A DNA stretch of 64,000 nucleotides. Source: Tuctoria greenei (lineage: Eukaryota > Streptophyta > Magnoliopsida > Poales > Poaceae). The notes under the pieces were generated by a model, which ran no database searches, was not told the origin of the DNA, and worked only from the letters and a program-made list of their open reading frames with translations. A program made the position numbers and the translations under genes. Location of the stretch: assembly GCA_036927565.1 (NCBI GenBank), contig JAYESD010000001.1, forward strand, positions 75,721,751 through 75,785,750. Direction: 5' to 3'. Shown here one piece after another: positions 47,148-57,248 of the stretch (within the stretch, counting starts at the first letter, position 1; the number at the start of each line of letters is the position of its first letter).

Positions 47148-49037
47148 ATGGTGAATTCAGCTACTGGATCATCCAACAGTAACCATGCTGAGCAACCTAC
47201 TGGAGGCAATCCCTCCAACATGCAGCTGCCAGCATGTGCCGTGGCCCCAGCAGGAGTCATACCACCACCACCACCGTCCACACCGGTGAATCAACCCGGA
47301 CAGCGAGATGGGGTGTCCGCGTTGATAACTGCATCGACGAACAACAACCCAGAACACGCGCTTATTGCTGCGCGTGCTCTTCTCCAACGTCCACCACCTC
47401 CAGGAGCACCCCAGGGTGCAATGGAGCAGTGGAGAGCTAATGTGGATCATCTGGTTGTAGCAGCAGCCGATGGCATCAGCAATCAAGGTTCTCCCCCCTC
47501 GGGGCGGGCCCCATTGCAGCGTCAGACCTTGTCGGGTAGACTCGGTCCGCAAGCTTCGCAGCACAGGAGATGTGCTGCATCTCAACAGGCGACGTCGCTG
47601 CCCTCCGGGGCACGACGTACTCACATTGTAACAAGGCTTTCAACTCATGACCTTCGGGCAGAGCTCGATCGTCGTTACCGGCAACAGGATGGCCGCGTCC
47701 ACATCGAGCATGCTCGCGAGAGGCCAGAGGCTTGGGACAGTCCTGCTCCTGAGGGAATAGGAGGAGGCTGTTCTGCCTTGGCCATGCACCTATGCATAGT
47801 CATATGGCCGCAGAAGTTCCGGCCTCATTTGCCGGAGAAATTTGACGGGACTGTAAACCCCGCCGAATTTCTTCAAATCTACTCCACCGCTATTCCTGCG
47901 GCTGGGGGCAATGAGGCCATGATGGCCAATTATTTCCCTGTGGCTTTGGTTGGGACTGCCAGGTCTTGGTTCATGAGCCTACCGCCTGACTCTATCAATA
48001 GTTGGGCGGAGTTGTACCAACAGTTCACTGCCAATTTCGGGAGCTCATACACCCGACCAGGCACAGAACTGGATCTTTTTGCTGTCAAGCAAAAAGGGCA
48101 AGAGTCCTTGCGATCTTTCATCCAGAGGTTCTCCCAGGTACGAAATATCATTCCTTCCATCTTAAGCGCTTCTGTTATTGTAGCATTTAGATAGGGCGTT
48201 CGAGACAAGAAAATGCTGGAGAAGCTAGCGACCAAGGAAGTCACCAGCGTCACGGAACTCTTCAGCTTGGCAGACAAGTGCGCCAAGGCTGCGGAGGGCC
48301 ATGAAATGCACTCTCAACCACCTCCGGAGGCCAACAAAAAATCCTCCAAGGGTGAAGCCACTACCTCCGAGAGTGGCAAGAAGAAGAAAAATTCCAACAG
48401 CAAGAAGAAGGCGTCGGCCAGCACACCTACTGCCGCTGCTGCAGCAGCTCCGGGTGGCCGGGGGCCACGCCTTGAGAAACGACCTCGACCGTCGTCTGAA
48501 GACGGTGGTAGCTCCAAGATGTGGTGTCCCATACACAAGATGGACAGCCACAACCTGGAAAACTGCCGAGAGGTCCAGAAACTTGCCGAGCGCTACAACA
48601 AGCGCCGGGAAGAAGCTCCTTTCCGTCAAAGGGGAGGAAAACAAAAAGTCGACGAAGCTCCGGCTGAAGAGGAGTTAGGCTTTCAGGACCCCAAAAAGGT
48701 CTTGAAGGCTGTTTACACCTCTGTTGACGACGACTCCGATGTTTCCAACAACGAGCATTGGAAGACCATGAACACCATCCTTGGTGGTTCGTGGGACATC
48801 ACTTCCCGCCGTGTCCTCAAGACAATGCGGCAGGACATGGCCTCTGTAGCTCCTACCGCCAGGATGGAGCCTCATCGGAAGTGGATGGATACTGCCATCA
48901 CCTTCGATGCTTCGGACTGCCCTCATAACATGATCAGAGCTGGACAACTTCCATTGATGGTATCTCCGACCATCAATAACATCCAGCTCCATCACGTAAT
49001 TGTCGACGGAGGTTCGGGGTTGAACCTCATAAGCTTC
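47148..49037 (+). pseudogene. Gypsy gag and start of protease, stopped and interrupted
   Basis: Starts MVNSATGSSNSN. A Pro/Gln-rich N-terminus is followed by the retrotransposon gag domain (FRPHLPEKFDGTVNPAEFLQ, NYFPVALVGTARSWFMSLP, LRSFIQRFSQVRNIIP). A TAG at 48192-48194 stops the frame; it continues at once with KMLEKLATKEVTSVTELFSL, a Lys/Ala-rich stretch, and a zinc-binding CPIHKMDSHNLENC. The protease motif DGGSGLNL lies at about 49007-49030. The SIRE-type insertion follows after the GCTTC target copy (49033-49037). Confidence 0.9.
49033..49037. repeat. Target duplication GCTTC, left copy
   Basis: Matches 61115-61119 and fits the Gypsy reading frame across the junction. Confidence 0.93.
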
Positions 49038-50695
49038 TGAAAGTGCATCTAGGTTCCCCGTGGGTTTTGGATGATTGATGACGACAATTAAGTCGCTAAT
49101 GAGCTCAAGTGATCATAGCACAGGTATGGACTCAATTGGAGACGCAAACCCTCAAAAAGGAAAAGGAAGGAAACGGAGTCAACTCGAAGCATAGAAACTA
49201 GGGTTTCTTGCGTGATTGAGTTAGACTAGCCGTAGTAATAGGAGGGTGTGTGTGTCAAGTGCATTGAGATCAAGTTTGGGAGCTCAAAGTGGTTTAGAGG
49301 TCAAACCTATGAAAGAAATGAGTGATTGAGTGGTCTGGCCGTAGGGCCGGACTAGTCCGTGGAGGAGGCCGGACTAGTCCGTTCCTGGCCGGCCAAGTCC
49401 GTTTCTGGCCGGACCAGAAGGGTCTGACTGAGATCGGACTAGTCCGTTTGTAGCCGGACTAGTCCGGCTAGCTGTGAGTGGGTTTTGGGATGAAGTCCCA
49501 AAACCACGGACCTGTCCGTTTTGGACCGGACCAAGAGGTCCTGAGTGAGAACGGACTAGTCCGCCCGTGGGGCCGGACTAGTCCGGGTTGGCTAAGAAAA
49601 GGTGCTTCTATGCTAAGTCTGGGAGGACCGGACTAGTCCGCCCTAGGGGCCGGACTAGTCCGTGGTCCTCAGACTAGTCCGTTTTCACCCGGAGCAGAAG
49701 GCTCTGTGTGTGATCAGACTAGTCCGGTGTTGACCGGACTAGTCCGTTCTGGAAGTGACCGTTTGAATTTGAAGTTTGGCGGGTAGCGTGACGATCGTGT
49801 GTCAGCTGTCGGGACCTGACAAAGGAGTCAGTGGTCCCCTAGGCCGGACTAGTCCGGGCCAGTGGCCGGACTAGTCCGTCCTTTTGCTGAAGTCAGCAAA
49901 TTGGGGTTGGGATCTCTATAAAAAGGGGACCCCCGGCCTCATTTCAAACACCCTTGGAAAAACTCAAACCCTAGCGCCGCCACAGCCAACTTGGAGCACT
50001 CCTAAGCCTCCTTCTTGCCTACTTTCCCTCTAAAACTAATTCTTGAGTGGATTAGGGTTTAGTGAGGTGGAGAAGAGGAAGAACATCGTGCTTGTGCTCC
50101 CGGTTTGATCTCTTGCACTCGTTGAGTCTTTGTGGGCTGTGTGTTGAGTTTGTTTTACTGTGTTGATCATCTTTGTGGTGTGGGAGCCTCAGTTTGTGAG
50201 AAGCCCCAACGAACTTTGTAATCACCGTTGTGATTAGTGGAGAACCAAGTTAGGCCCGTGCGGTAAACTTGGTGAGGGAAGGGTTGTTGGACCCGGTCCT
50301 TTTGTGGACTCCTCAACGAGGACGTAGATTCCTTGTGTGGGATCGAACCTCGGGATAAAATCCTTGTCTCCTTGTGTTCTTCGCATTTACTCTATTGATT
50401 ACTTTGTTCTAGGGTTGGTAGTCTCGTTTCATACTCCGCATTGCTACAAACTTGTGGAAACTTGACTTGCTCTTGTTTAGGTTGTTGCTTAACTTGACTT
50501 AAACATATACTCACTTGTAGTAAAGAGAAAATACCCTAAACCTTGCTAGAAACATCTTTTTAGGGTTATTCACGCAAGCTGACCGGACTAGTCCGCCCCC
50601 TGACCGGACTAGTCCGCCCCCTGTGATTTAATCTTGTTTTATTAAGTCATTTGCAGGTCGATTAGCCTATTCACCCCCCTTCTAGGCAACTTTCA
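49038..50695 (+). repeat. 5' LTR of the complete SIRE-type element
   Basis: TGAAAGTGCATC...GCAACTTTCA. TATA box TATAAAAA at 49917-49924. Holds about thirteen copies of CGGACTAGTCCG plus variants, mostly at 49347-49880 and again at 50583-50617. Confidence 0.96.
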
Positions 50696-50696
50696 A

Positions 50697-50710
50697 TTGG
50701 TATCAGAGCA
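50697..50710 (+). other. Primer-binding site (initiator tRNA-Met)
   Basis: TTGGTATCAGAGCA, one base after the LTR end. Confidence 0.92.
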
Positions 50711-50744
50711 GGACTCTCCACAAAGAGTCTAACAACTCGGAGAG

Positions 50745-53030
50745 ATGGCCGGAGTGGTGAATGACGATGCATCGAGCAGCAACTACGAGGCGACCCGTGA
50801 GGAGACGTTGGCTTATCAAGATAAGCCAACGGACGATGAGGAGACTCGCCAACTCAAGGCGAAGCTCCGGGAGAAGTTGAACATTTCCAAGATTGATCCA
50901 TCAAACCAATCAAGCGGTGGTGGTGGAGTCAACTACAACCGGCAAGGGTTCAACTATGAACGCCTTGCCGCCAACAACCACTACCTGTCCATCCCATTGG
51001 GGAAACCTCCCCAATTCGATGGAACGGACTACGGTATGTGGAAACATAACATGAAGATCCACCTCGTGTCACTCAACCCAGCGTTGTGGCAAATTGTCAT
51101 GACCGGGGTGGAGATTCCAAAGGATGAGGACAACATAACTCAAGAACAAGCCATCCTCATCCACCGCAACGCTCAAGCTGCGGGTGTGATCATCTCATCT
51201 CTCTCTAGAGATGAGTTCAACCGTGTCGATGGCCTTGAAGTGGCCAAAGACATATGGAACACCCTCAAGACGGCGCATGAGGGAAACCGAGTGGTCAAGG
51301 AGGCCAAGATCGAGCTCATCGAAGGAGAGCTTGGGAGATTTGCCATCTTGGATGGTGAATCCCCCCAAGACATGTACAACCGGCTAAAGGTGCTGATCAA
51401 CAAGAGCCGATCTTATGGCTGCACCAAGTGGACCGACCACGAGGTGGTGAAGAGGATGATCCGGGCATTCATGCCTAGGAACGTCTCTTTATGCTCCATG
51501 ATTCGGGAAAGCCCGGGGTTCACTCAAATGACCCCGGAGGAGGTCCTTGGGAGGATCATTAACCATGAAATCATGGAGAAGGAGGCGCTCTTCTACAACG
51601 ACCTCCAAAAGTTCACCGCCTCCAAGATGAAGAACGTTGCACTCAAAGCAACGCCCTCTTCAAAGGAGCAAGAAGAAAGTGATGAGGAGAGCCTCGACAC
51701 CGATGAGGAGGAGGCCTTCTTCATCAACAAATTCAGGAGAATGATGAGGAGGAAGAAAGGGGGGCACAACCATGAAGGCAAGGGAAAGGAAAGAGCAAGA
51801 CCCAAATCAAGAAGGTCTTGCTACAACTGTGGCGAGTATGGGCACTTCATCGCTGATTGCCCACACGAAGAAACGAAGAAGAAGAAGGAAGGGAAGCCTC
51901 AAGAAAGGAGATTCTTCAAGAAGAAGAGGTCCTCCGGACAAGCCCATTTGGGGAAGGAGTGGGACTCTAACGATGAGTCCTCCTCCGAAGAAGAAGAGGA
52001 GAAGATGGCCACCATAGCCATCGGGAGGAACTCCAAGGGAGGCAAGCTCTTCCCCAACCTCAACAACGACCACAAGCCTACTTGTCTTATGGCAAGGGAA
52101 GGAAAGAGAAAGGTAACATCTCATCCTTCCTCCCCAACTTCCTCACATGATGATTTTGATAGTGCTAGTGAAAATGAGCATATGTTTAAGGACATAAGCA
52201 AAAGCACCTTGCGTAGGATGAAGTTGCTTATGGATGAGATCTTTGAGAAGGAAGATCTCATCAATAGACAGGAGGACATGCTCATCCTTGAGAAGGAGAG
52301 ATGTCAAGAGCTTGATGAGCTCCTTGAGCTCGAAAGAGAGAAAAGCAAGGCATTGGAACACGAACTTGCACTTTGCAAGAAAACGTGTTCAAGTCTTGAG
52401 GAGAAGTCGATTGAGCTCAAGGATGAACTTGGGAGCTTGTCAAAAGCTAACAAGATCCTTGAGACTCAAATTGAGTCACTCAAGAACAATGTAACCTCTT
52501 CCCTCAAGAGCTCAACCTCCTCAAAGGCCTCATCCAAGGCAACATCACCTTGCAAGTGCTCCAACTTGATCCTTAAACTTAAGGATGAACTCAACCTAGC
52601 ACAAGGCAAACAAGCACCTAAGGGTGCCATCTTTGACAAGGAAAAGGTGGCATATGCACGAAGTGCATTCACCAACACAAGACCACCCCATGTCAAGGAT
52701 GGTCTTGGCTATACTAGAGGTGCAAGGCATAACACCAAAACCTCCAAGTATGGCAAAGACATGATTGTCTTTGTTAAGGGGAGTTCATCCCAAAATAAAA
52801 ATGAAAAGAACTCACCCTCAAGCAACAAATTGCCTAAATCTGAATTGCATCCTCTATTTCATGATTTTGATGCATCCTATGTGCTAAAGAGGAACAAACA
52901 CGGCAAAGTGTTTGCTAGATATGTTGGGCCACTCCGCAAGAGCCCCAAGCCTTGCGTGTGGGTGCCCAAATGCCTAACTACTAACGTGAAAGGACCCAAC
53001 TCAGCTTGGGTACCTAAAAGGAAGGCATAA
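50745..53030 (+). CDS. gag: Copia Gag polyprotein, intact
   Basis: 761 residues starting MAGVVNDDASSS, 35 nt after the primer site. Residues about 80-300 form the UBN2-type gag domain (KPPQFDGTDYGMWKHNMKIH, LINKSRSYGCTKWTDHEVVK, MTPEEVLGRI). A CCHC zinc knuckle (CYNCGEYGHFIADC) begins at about residue 359 and is flanked by very basic and acidic runs. Residues about 480-620 are a long Glu/Lys/Leu coiled coil (EKERCQELDELLELEREKSK). The C-terminus is basic (VPKRKA). It forms the particle shell and binds element RNA; the coiled-coil extension is larger than in typical Copia Gag. It ends GCA-TAA and is followed by pol in another frame. Confidence 0.95.
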   Translation: MAGVVNDDASSSNYEATREETLAYQDKPTDDEETRQLKAKLREKLNISKIDPSNQSSGGGGVNYNRQGFNYERLAANNHYLSIPLGKPPQFDGTDYGMWKHNMKIHLVSLNPALWQIVMTGVEIPKDEDNITQEQAILIHRNAQAAGVIISSLSRDEFNRVDGLEVAKDIWNTLKTAHEGNRVVKEAKIELIEGELGRFAILDGESPQDMYNRLKVLINKSRSYGCTKWTDHEVVKRMIRAFMPRNVSLCSMIRESPGFTQMTPEEVLGRIINHEIMEKEALFYNDLQKFTASKMKNVALKATPSSKEQEESDEESLDTDEEEAFFINKFRRMMRRKKGGHNHEGKGKERARPKSRRSCYNCGEYGHFIADCPHEETKKKKEGKPQERRFFKKKRSSGQAHLGKEWDSNDESSSEEEEEKMATIAIGRNSKGGKLFPNLNNDHKPTCLMAREGKRKVTSHPSSPTSSHDDFDSASENEHMFKDISKSTLRRMKLLMDEIFEKEDLINRQEDMLILEKERCQELDELLELEREKSKALEHELALCKKTCSSLEEKSIELKDELGSLSKANKILETQIESLKNNVTSSLKSSTSSKASSKATSPCKCSNLILKLKDELNLAQGKQAPKGAIFDKEKVAYARSAFTNTRPPHVKDGLGYTRGARHNTKTSKYGKDMIVFVKGSSSQNKNEKNSPSSNKLPKSELHPLFHDFDASYVLKRNKHGKVFARYVGPLRKSPKPCVWVPKCLTTNVKGPNSAWVPKRKA

Positions 53031-53043
53031 ACTTGTTTTGTAG

Positions 53044-56000
53044 GCATACTCCTCCGGTGGATCGAAATGGGTGTTGGATAGCGGATGCACCAACCACATG
53101 ACCGGAGAGAGAAGCATGTTCATAGAGTATGAGGAGAATAAGGACCCAAGTGAAGGAATCTTCTTTGGGGACAATAGCCAAGGGAAAATCCTTGGCTCCG
53201 GTAAAATTTCTATCTCCTCATTACATACTTTATCAAATGTCTTGCATGTTGATTCCCTAGACTATAATCTCCTATCCATATCACAATTATGTGATAGAGG
53301 ATATAAATGTGTGTTTACTAGTGAGGGAGTGAATGTCATTAGAGAAGGTGATGACTCGATAGCCTTTAAGGGAGTGCTCAAGGGAAAGCTCTATCTTGTG
53401 GACTTCACCGCGGATAAAGCTCAACTTGACACATGCTTAATGGCTAAAGCCAACATGGGATGGCTTTGGCATAGAAGGCTAGCCCATGTTGGAATGAGGA
53501 ACCTTCAAAAGCTCCTTAAGGGTGAGCATGTTCGTGGCCTAAAGGATGTAGTATTCGAAAAGGATAGGCCATGTAGTGCTTGCCAAGCAGGAAAGCAAGT
53601 AGGAGCTCAACACCCCTCTAAGAATGTCATGACGACAACTAGACCTTTGGAGTTACTCCATATGGATCTTTTTGGCCCCATTGCTTACATTAGCATTGGT
53701 GGTAGCAAGTATGGTCTAGTCATCGTTGATGACTTCTCTAGATATACTTGGGTGTTCTTCTTGCATGATAAAAGTGAAACTCCCGGTGTCCTCAAGAAAT
53801 TCCTAAGGAGAGCTCAAAATGAGTTCACCTTAAGGATAAAGGCTATAAGGAGTGACAATGGCACCGAATTCAAAAACATGCAAGTAGAAGAGTTCCTAGA
53901 TGAGGAGGGCATCAAGCATGAGTTTTCCGCTCCCTATTCTCCACAACAAAATGGCATAGCCGAAAGAAAGAATAGGACGCTTATTGAGATGTCAAGGACG
54001 ATGCTAGATGAGTACAAAACATCGGACCGGTTTTGGGCGGAAGCGGTTAACACCGCGTGCCATGCCGTGAACCGATTGTACCTTCATCGCCTCCTCAAGA
54101 AGACCCCTTATGAGCTTCTCATTGGTAAGAAACCCAATGTTTCTTACTTTCGGGTCTTTGGTAGCAAGTGCTATATCCTCAACAAGAAGCCTAGGACTTC
54201 AAAGTTTGCTTCAAAGTCCGATGAGGGTTTCTTGCTTGGATATGACTCAAACACTCATGCGTACCGTGTGTTCAACAAATCCTCCGGAATTGTTGAAGTA
54301 GCACGTGACGTGGTGTTTGACGAAACCAATGGCTCTCAAGTGGAGCAAGTTGATCAACATGCTCTTGATCAAGAGGAACCTCCACTAGAAGCTCTAAGGA
54401 GAATGGCACTTGGAGATGTTCGCCCACAAGAACCATCTCAAAGCCCAAGTGACTATCATCATTATGAAGTAGGTCAAATCCCCATTGGACAAGTTGAAGA
54501 TCCACTAGAAGCTCCCCAAAGTGATAATAAGAATGAGGATCAAGGGGGAAGCTTGGATCAAGGGGGAGACCAACGTGAAGAAGATGAACCAAGTAATTCA
54601 AGAGGTCAACCCCCGCATCCTCGTGTTCATCAAAGTGTTCAACGGGATCATCCCGTTGACAACATTCTAGGAGATATCACAAAAGGAGTAACAACACGCT
54701 CACGTGTTGCAAACTTTTGTGAGCATTTCTCTTTTGTCTCATCCTTGGAACCACATAAGGTTGAAGATGCCTTAAGGGATCCGGATTGGGTAGTTGCCAT
54801 GCAAGAGGAGCTCAACAACTTTGAAAGGAACAAGGTTTGGGAGCTTGTCAAGCGCCCTCAAGCTAATGTTGTTGGAACCAAGTGGGTGTTTCGCAACAAA
54901 CAAGATGAGCATGGCGTGGTAACTAGGAACAAGGCAAGACTTGTGGCAAAAGGATACTCACAAGTTGAAGGATTGGACTTTGATGAGACATTTGCCCCCG
55001 TAGCTAGGCTTGAGTCAATTCGGATATTACTAGCCTTTGCTACTCATCATGACTTCAAGCTCTACCAAATGGATGTTAAGAGTGCATTCCTTAATGGACC
55101 AATCAAGGAAGAAGTTTATGTAGAGCAACCTCCAGGGTTTGAAGATCGAGACTATCCTAACCATGTTTACAAATTACGAAAGGCTCTTTATGGTCTCAAG
55201 CAAGCTCCTAGAGCTTGGTATGAGTGCCTAAGAGACTTTCTAGTTGAAAATGGTTTTAGGATAGGAAAAGCGGATTATACCCTTTTCACAAAACACTTCA
55301 ATGAGGATCTTTTTGTGTGCCAAATATATGTGGATGACATCATATTTGGTTCCACAAATAAAGTGTTTTGTGATGAATTCTCCAAGATAATGACGGAGAG
55401 GTTTGAAATGTCCATGATGGGTGAGTTGAAGTTCTTTCTAGGATTTCAAGTGAAACAACTCAAAGAAGGAACATTCATAAGTCAAACTAAGTATACTCAA
55501 GACATTCTAAGAAAGTTTGACATGGACAAAGCAAAACCCATCAAAACCCCTATGGGGACAAATGGACACCTAGACCTAAATGAGGACGGTCCAAGTGTGG
55601 ATCAAAAGCTATATAGGTCTATGATCGGATCACTCCTCTATCTTTGTGCATCTAGGCCCGATATCATGCTAAGTGTGTGTATGTGTGCACGCTTTCAAGC
55701 AGCACCCAAGGCTTGTCATTTGACCGCCGTTAAAAGGATCTTGAGATACCTTGTACACACACCCACCCTAGGACTTTGGTACCCCAAAGGATCCAAGTTT
55801 AACCTCATTGGATATTCCGATGCGGACTATGCGGGGTGCAAAGTTGATAGGAAGAGCACATCGGGTACGTGCCAATTCTTAGGTCGATCTCTTGTGTCTT
55901 GGTCCTCTAAGAAGCAAAACTCTATTGCTCTATCCACCGCCGAAGCGGAATATGTTGCGGCCGGAAGTTGTTGTGCACAACTTCTTTGGATGCGACAAAC

Positions 56001-56280
56001 TCTTAGGGACTATGGGATTAACTTGCGTAAAATTCCACTCTTGTGTGACAATGAGAGTGCAATCAAGATAGCCCATAATCCGGTGGAACACTCTAGGACC
56101 AAACATATAGACATTCGACACCATTTCCTGCGAGATCACTCAATGAAGGGAGACATTGAGATTTCGCATGTGAGGACGGAACATCAACTTGCGGACATTT
56201 TCACAAAGCCTCTTGACGAGAAGCGTTTCTGTGAGCTAAGAAGTGAGCTCAATGTGTTGGATTCTCGAAACGTGGCTTAA
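53044..56280 (+). CDS. pol: Copia Pol polyprotein (PR-IN-RT-RNase H), intact
   Basis: The frame opens after the TAG at 53041-53043; no ATG lies at its start, so it is probably made as an extension of Gag or from a spliced RNA. Order: aspartic protease (WVLDSGCTNHM), integrase zinc region (HRRLAHVGMRNLQ, CSACQAGK), integrase core with MDLFGP, SDNGTEF and ERKNRT, a variable Gln/Asp-rich linker (about 54330-54640), reverse transcriptase (ARLVAKGYSQ, MDVKSAFLNG, YVDD at 55327-55338), RNase H (YSDADYAGCKVDRKSTSG, STAEAEY, CDNESAI) to the C-terminus HQLADIFTKPL. The order IN before RT marks Copia. No stop or missing catalytic residue seen. Confidence 0.95.
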   Translation, partial: AYSSGGSKWVLDSGCTNHMTGERSMFIEYEENKDPSEGIFFGDNSQGKILGSGKISISSLHTLSNVLHVDSLDYNLLSISQLCDRGYKCVFTSEGVNVIREGDDSIAFKGVLKGKLYLVDFTADKAQLDTCLMAKANMGWLWHRRLAHVGMRNLQKLLKGEHVRGLKDVVFEKDRPCSACQAGKQVGAQHPSKNVMTTTRPLELLHMDLFGPIAYISIGGSKYGLVIVDDFSRYTWVFFLHDKSETPGVLKKFLRRAQNEFTLRIKAIRSDNGTEFKNMQVEEFLDEEGIKHEFSAPYSPQQNGIAERKNRTLIEMSRTMLDEYKTSDRFWAEAVNTACHAVNRLYLHRLLKKTPYELLIGKKPNVSYFRVFGSKCYILNKKPRTSKFASKSDEGFLLGYDSNTHAYRVFNKSSGIVEVARDVVFDETNGSQVEQVDQHALDQEEPPLEALRRMALGDVRPQEPSQSPSDYHHYEVGQIPIGQVEDPLEAPQSDNKNEDQGGSLDQGGDQREEDEPSNSRGQPPHPRVHQSVQRDHPVDNILGDITKGVTTRSRVANFCEHFSFVSSLEPHKVEDALRDPDWVVAMQEELNNFERNKVWELVKRPQANVVGTKWVFRNKQDEHGVVTRNKARLVAKGYSQVEGLDFDETFAPVARLESIRILLAFATHHDFKLYQMDVKSAFLNGPIKEEVYVEQPPGFEDRDYPNHVYKLRKALYGLKQAPRAWYECLRDFLVENGFRIGKADYTLFTKHFNEDLFVCQIYVDDIIFGSTNKVFCDEFSKIMTERFEMSMMGELKFFLGFQVKQLKEGTFISQTKYTQDILRKFDMDKAKPIKTPMGTNGHLDLNEDGPSVDQKLYRSMIGSLLYLCASRPDIMLSVCMCARFQAAPKACHLTAVKRILRYLVHTPTLGLWYPKGSKFNLIGYSDADYAGCKVDRKSTSGTCQFLGRSLVSWSSKKQNSIALSTAEAEYVAAGSCCAQLLWMRQTLRDYGINLRKIPLLCDNESAIKIAHNPVEHSRTKHIDIRHHFLRDHSMKGDIEISHVRTEHQLADIFTKPLDEKRFCELRSELNVLDSRNVA

Positions 56281-57248
56281 AGCACCATTCCTCATATTTT
56301 TGAGCCACATTTCGAAAAACTCCTCTCTATGTCGATTTCTCCTCAAATTTGTTTGAGAAATCTATTTTCCTCATGAAAATGTCCACAAGTTGTTCCTTAT
56401 TGGCTCATAATCATGCTTGTCATGTTTTCCTTGCTATATTCGTTCAAAAGGACTTATCTCTATGGGCAAAACCCTAATATAATCTTTTTCAGCCCAGCTG
56501 AACCGGACTAGTCCGCCCCTACAGCCGGACAAGTCCGGGTCAGACTAGTCCGCGGCTAGTCCGCACACCGGACTAGTCCGGCCTTCCACCGGACAAGTCC
56601 GGACCCGGACTAGTCTGGGTCTGGTCCGCAGACCGGACTAGTCCGGCCCATCAACCGGACTAGTCCGGCCCTTGGGGACTTAAACCCCCAGGCGGCCCAA
56701 ACCCCCTCTCTCTCTCTCCCTCATTTGTCTCTCAAACTTCCACACGCGCACAACCGCCCCCCAAATCGGCGATTTTGCGCTCCAACCACCAAAACTCAAC
56801 TCCAATCCGCGCATCGAAGCCTTTGGGAGTTAGGGACCACTTCCCCGCGCTCCACCTTCGAGATCCACGCCTATTTCGACGAATCTAGCGGATTTTTGAA
56901 GGTATTTCACCGTTCCTCAAAAACTAGCCCCATTCTTGATTCTTCAAGTTTTTGATAGGAACACCTTCATTAATGTTGTTCCATACATCCCTGTGATCAT
57001 AGCCTAGGAGTATTGCGCATTGATTCACAAATTTTTCGATGAATTGATTAGGGTTAGGGTTCTTCCTGTGTAACCCGGACTAGTCCGGCCACCAGGCGGA
57101 CAAGTCCGGCCAGCGGACTAGTCCGTCCCTAGGGCGGACAAGTCCGGTCTGCACAGGGCAAACCCTACTTCTAGTTGGTTCTCGAGATCTTTTCGGCAAT
57201 ACTTCTTCTTCCTAGGCTCATATCTTCCTTCCTCCATCTTTTTACAGA
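56281..57248 (+). other. Spacer before the third ORF, with CGGACTAGTCCG repeats
   Basis: Non-coding. Clusters of the palindrome and its half-forms at about 56500-56680 and 57070-57155, and a CT-rich run near 56703-56735. Likely leader and promoter of the third ORF. Confidence 0.7.

Noticed and set aside
47169..48644. Long minus-strand frames opposite the Gypsy gag
   Set aside because: Shadow frames of the plus-strand gag with biased composition.
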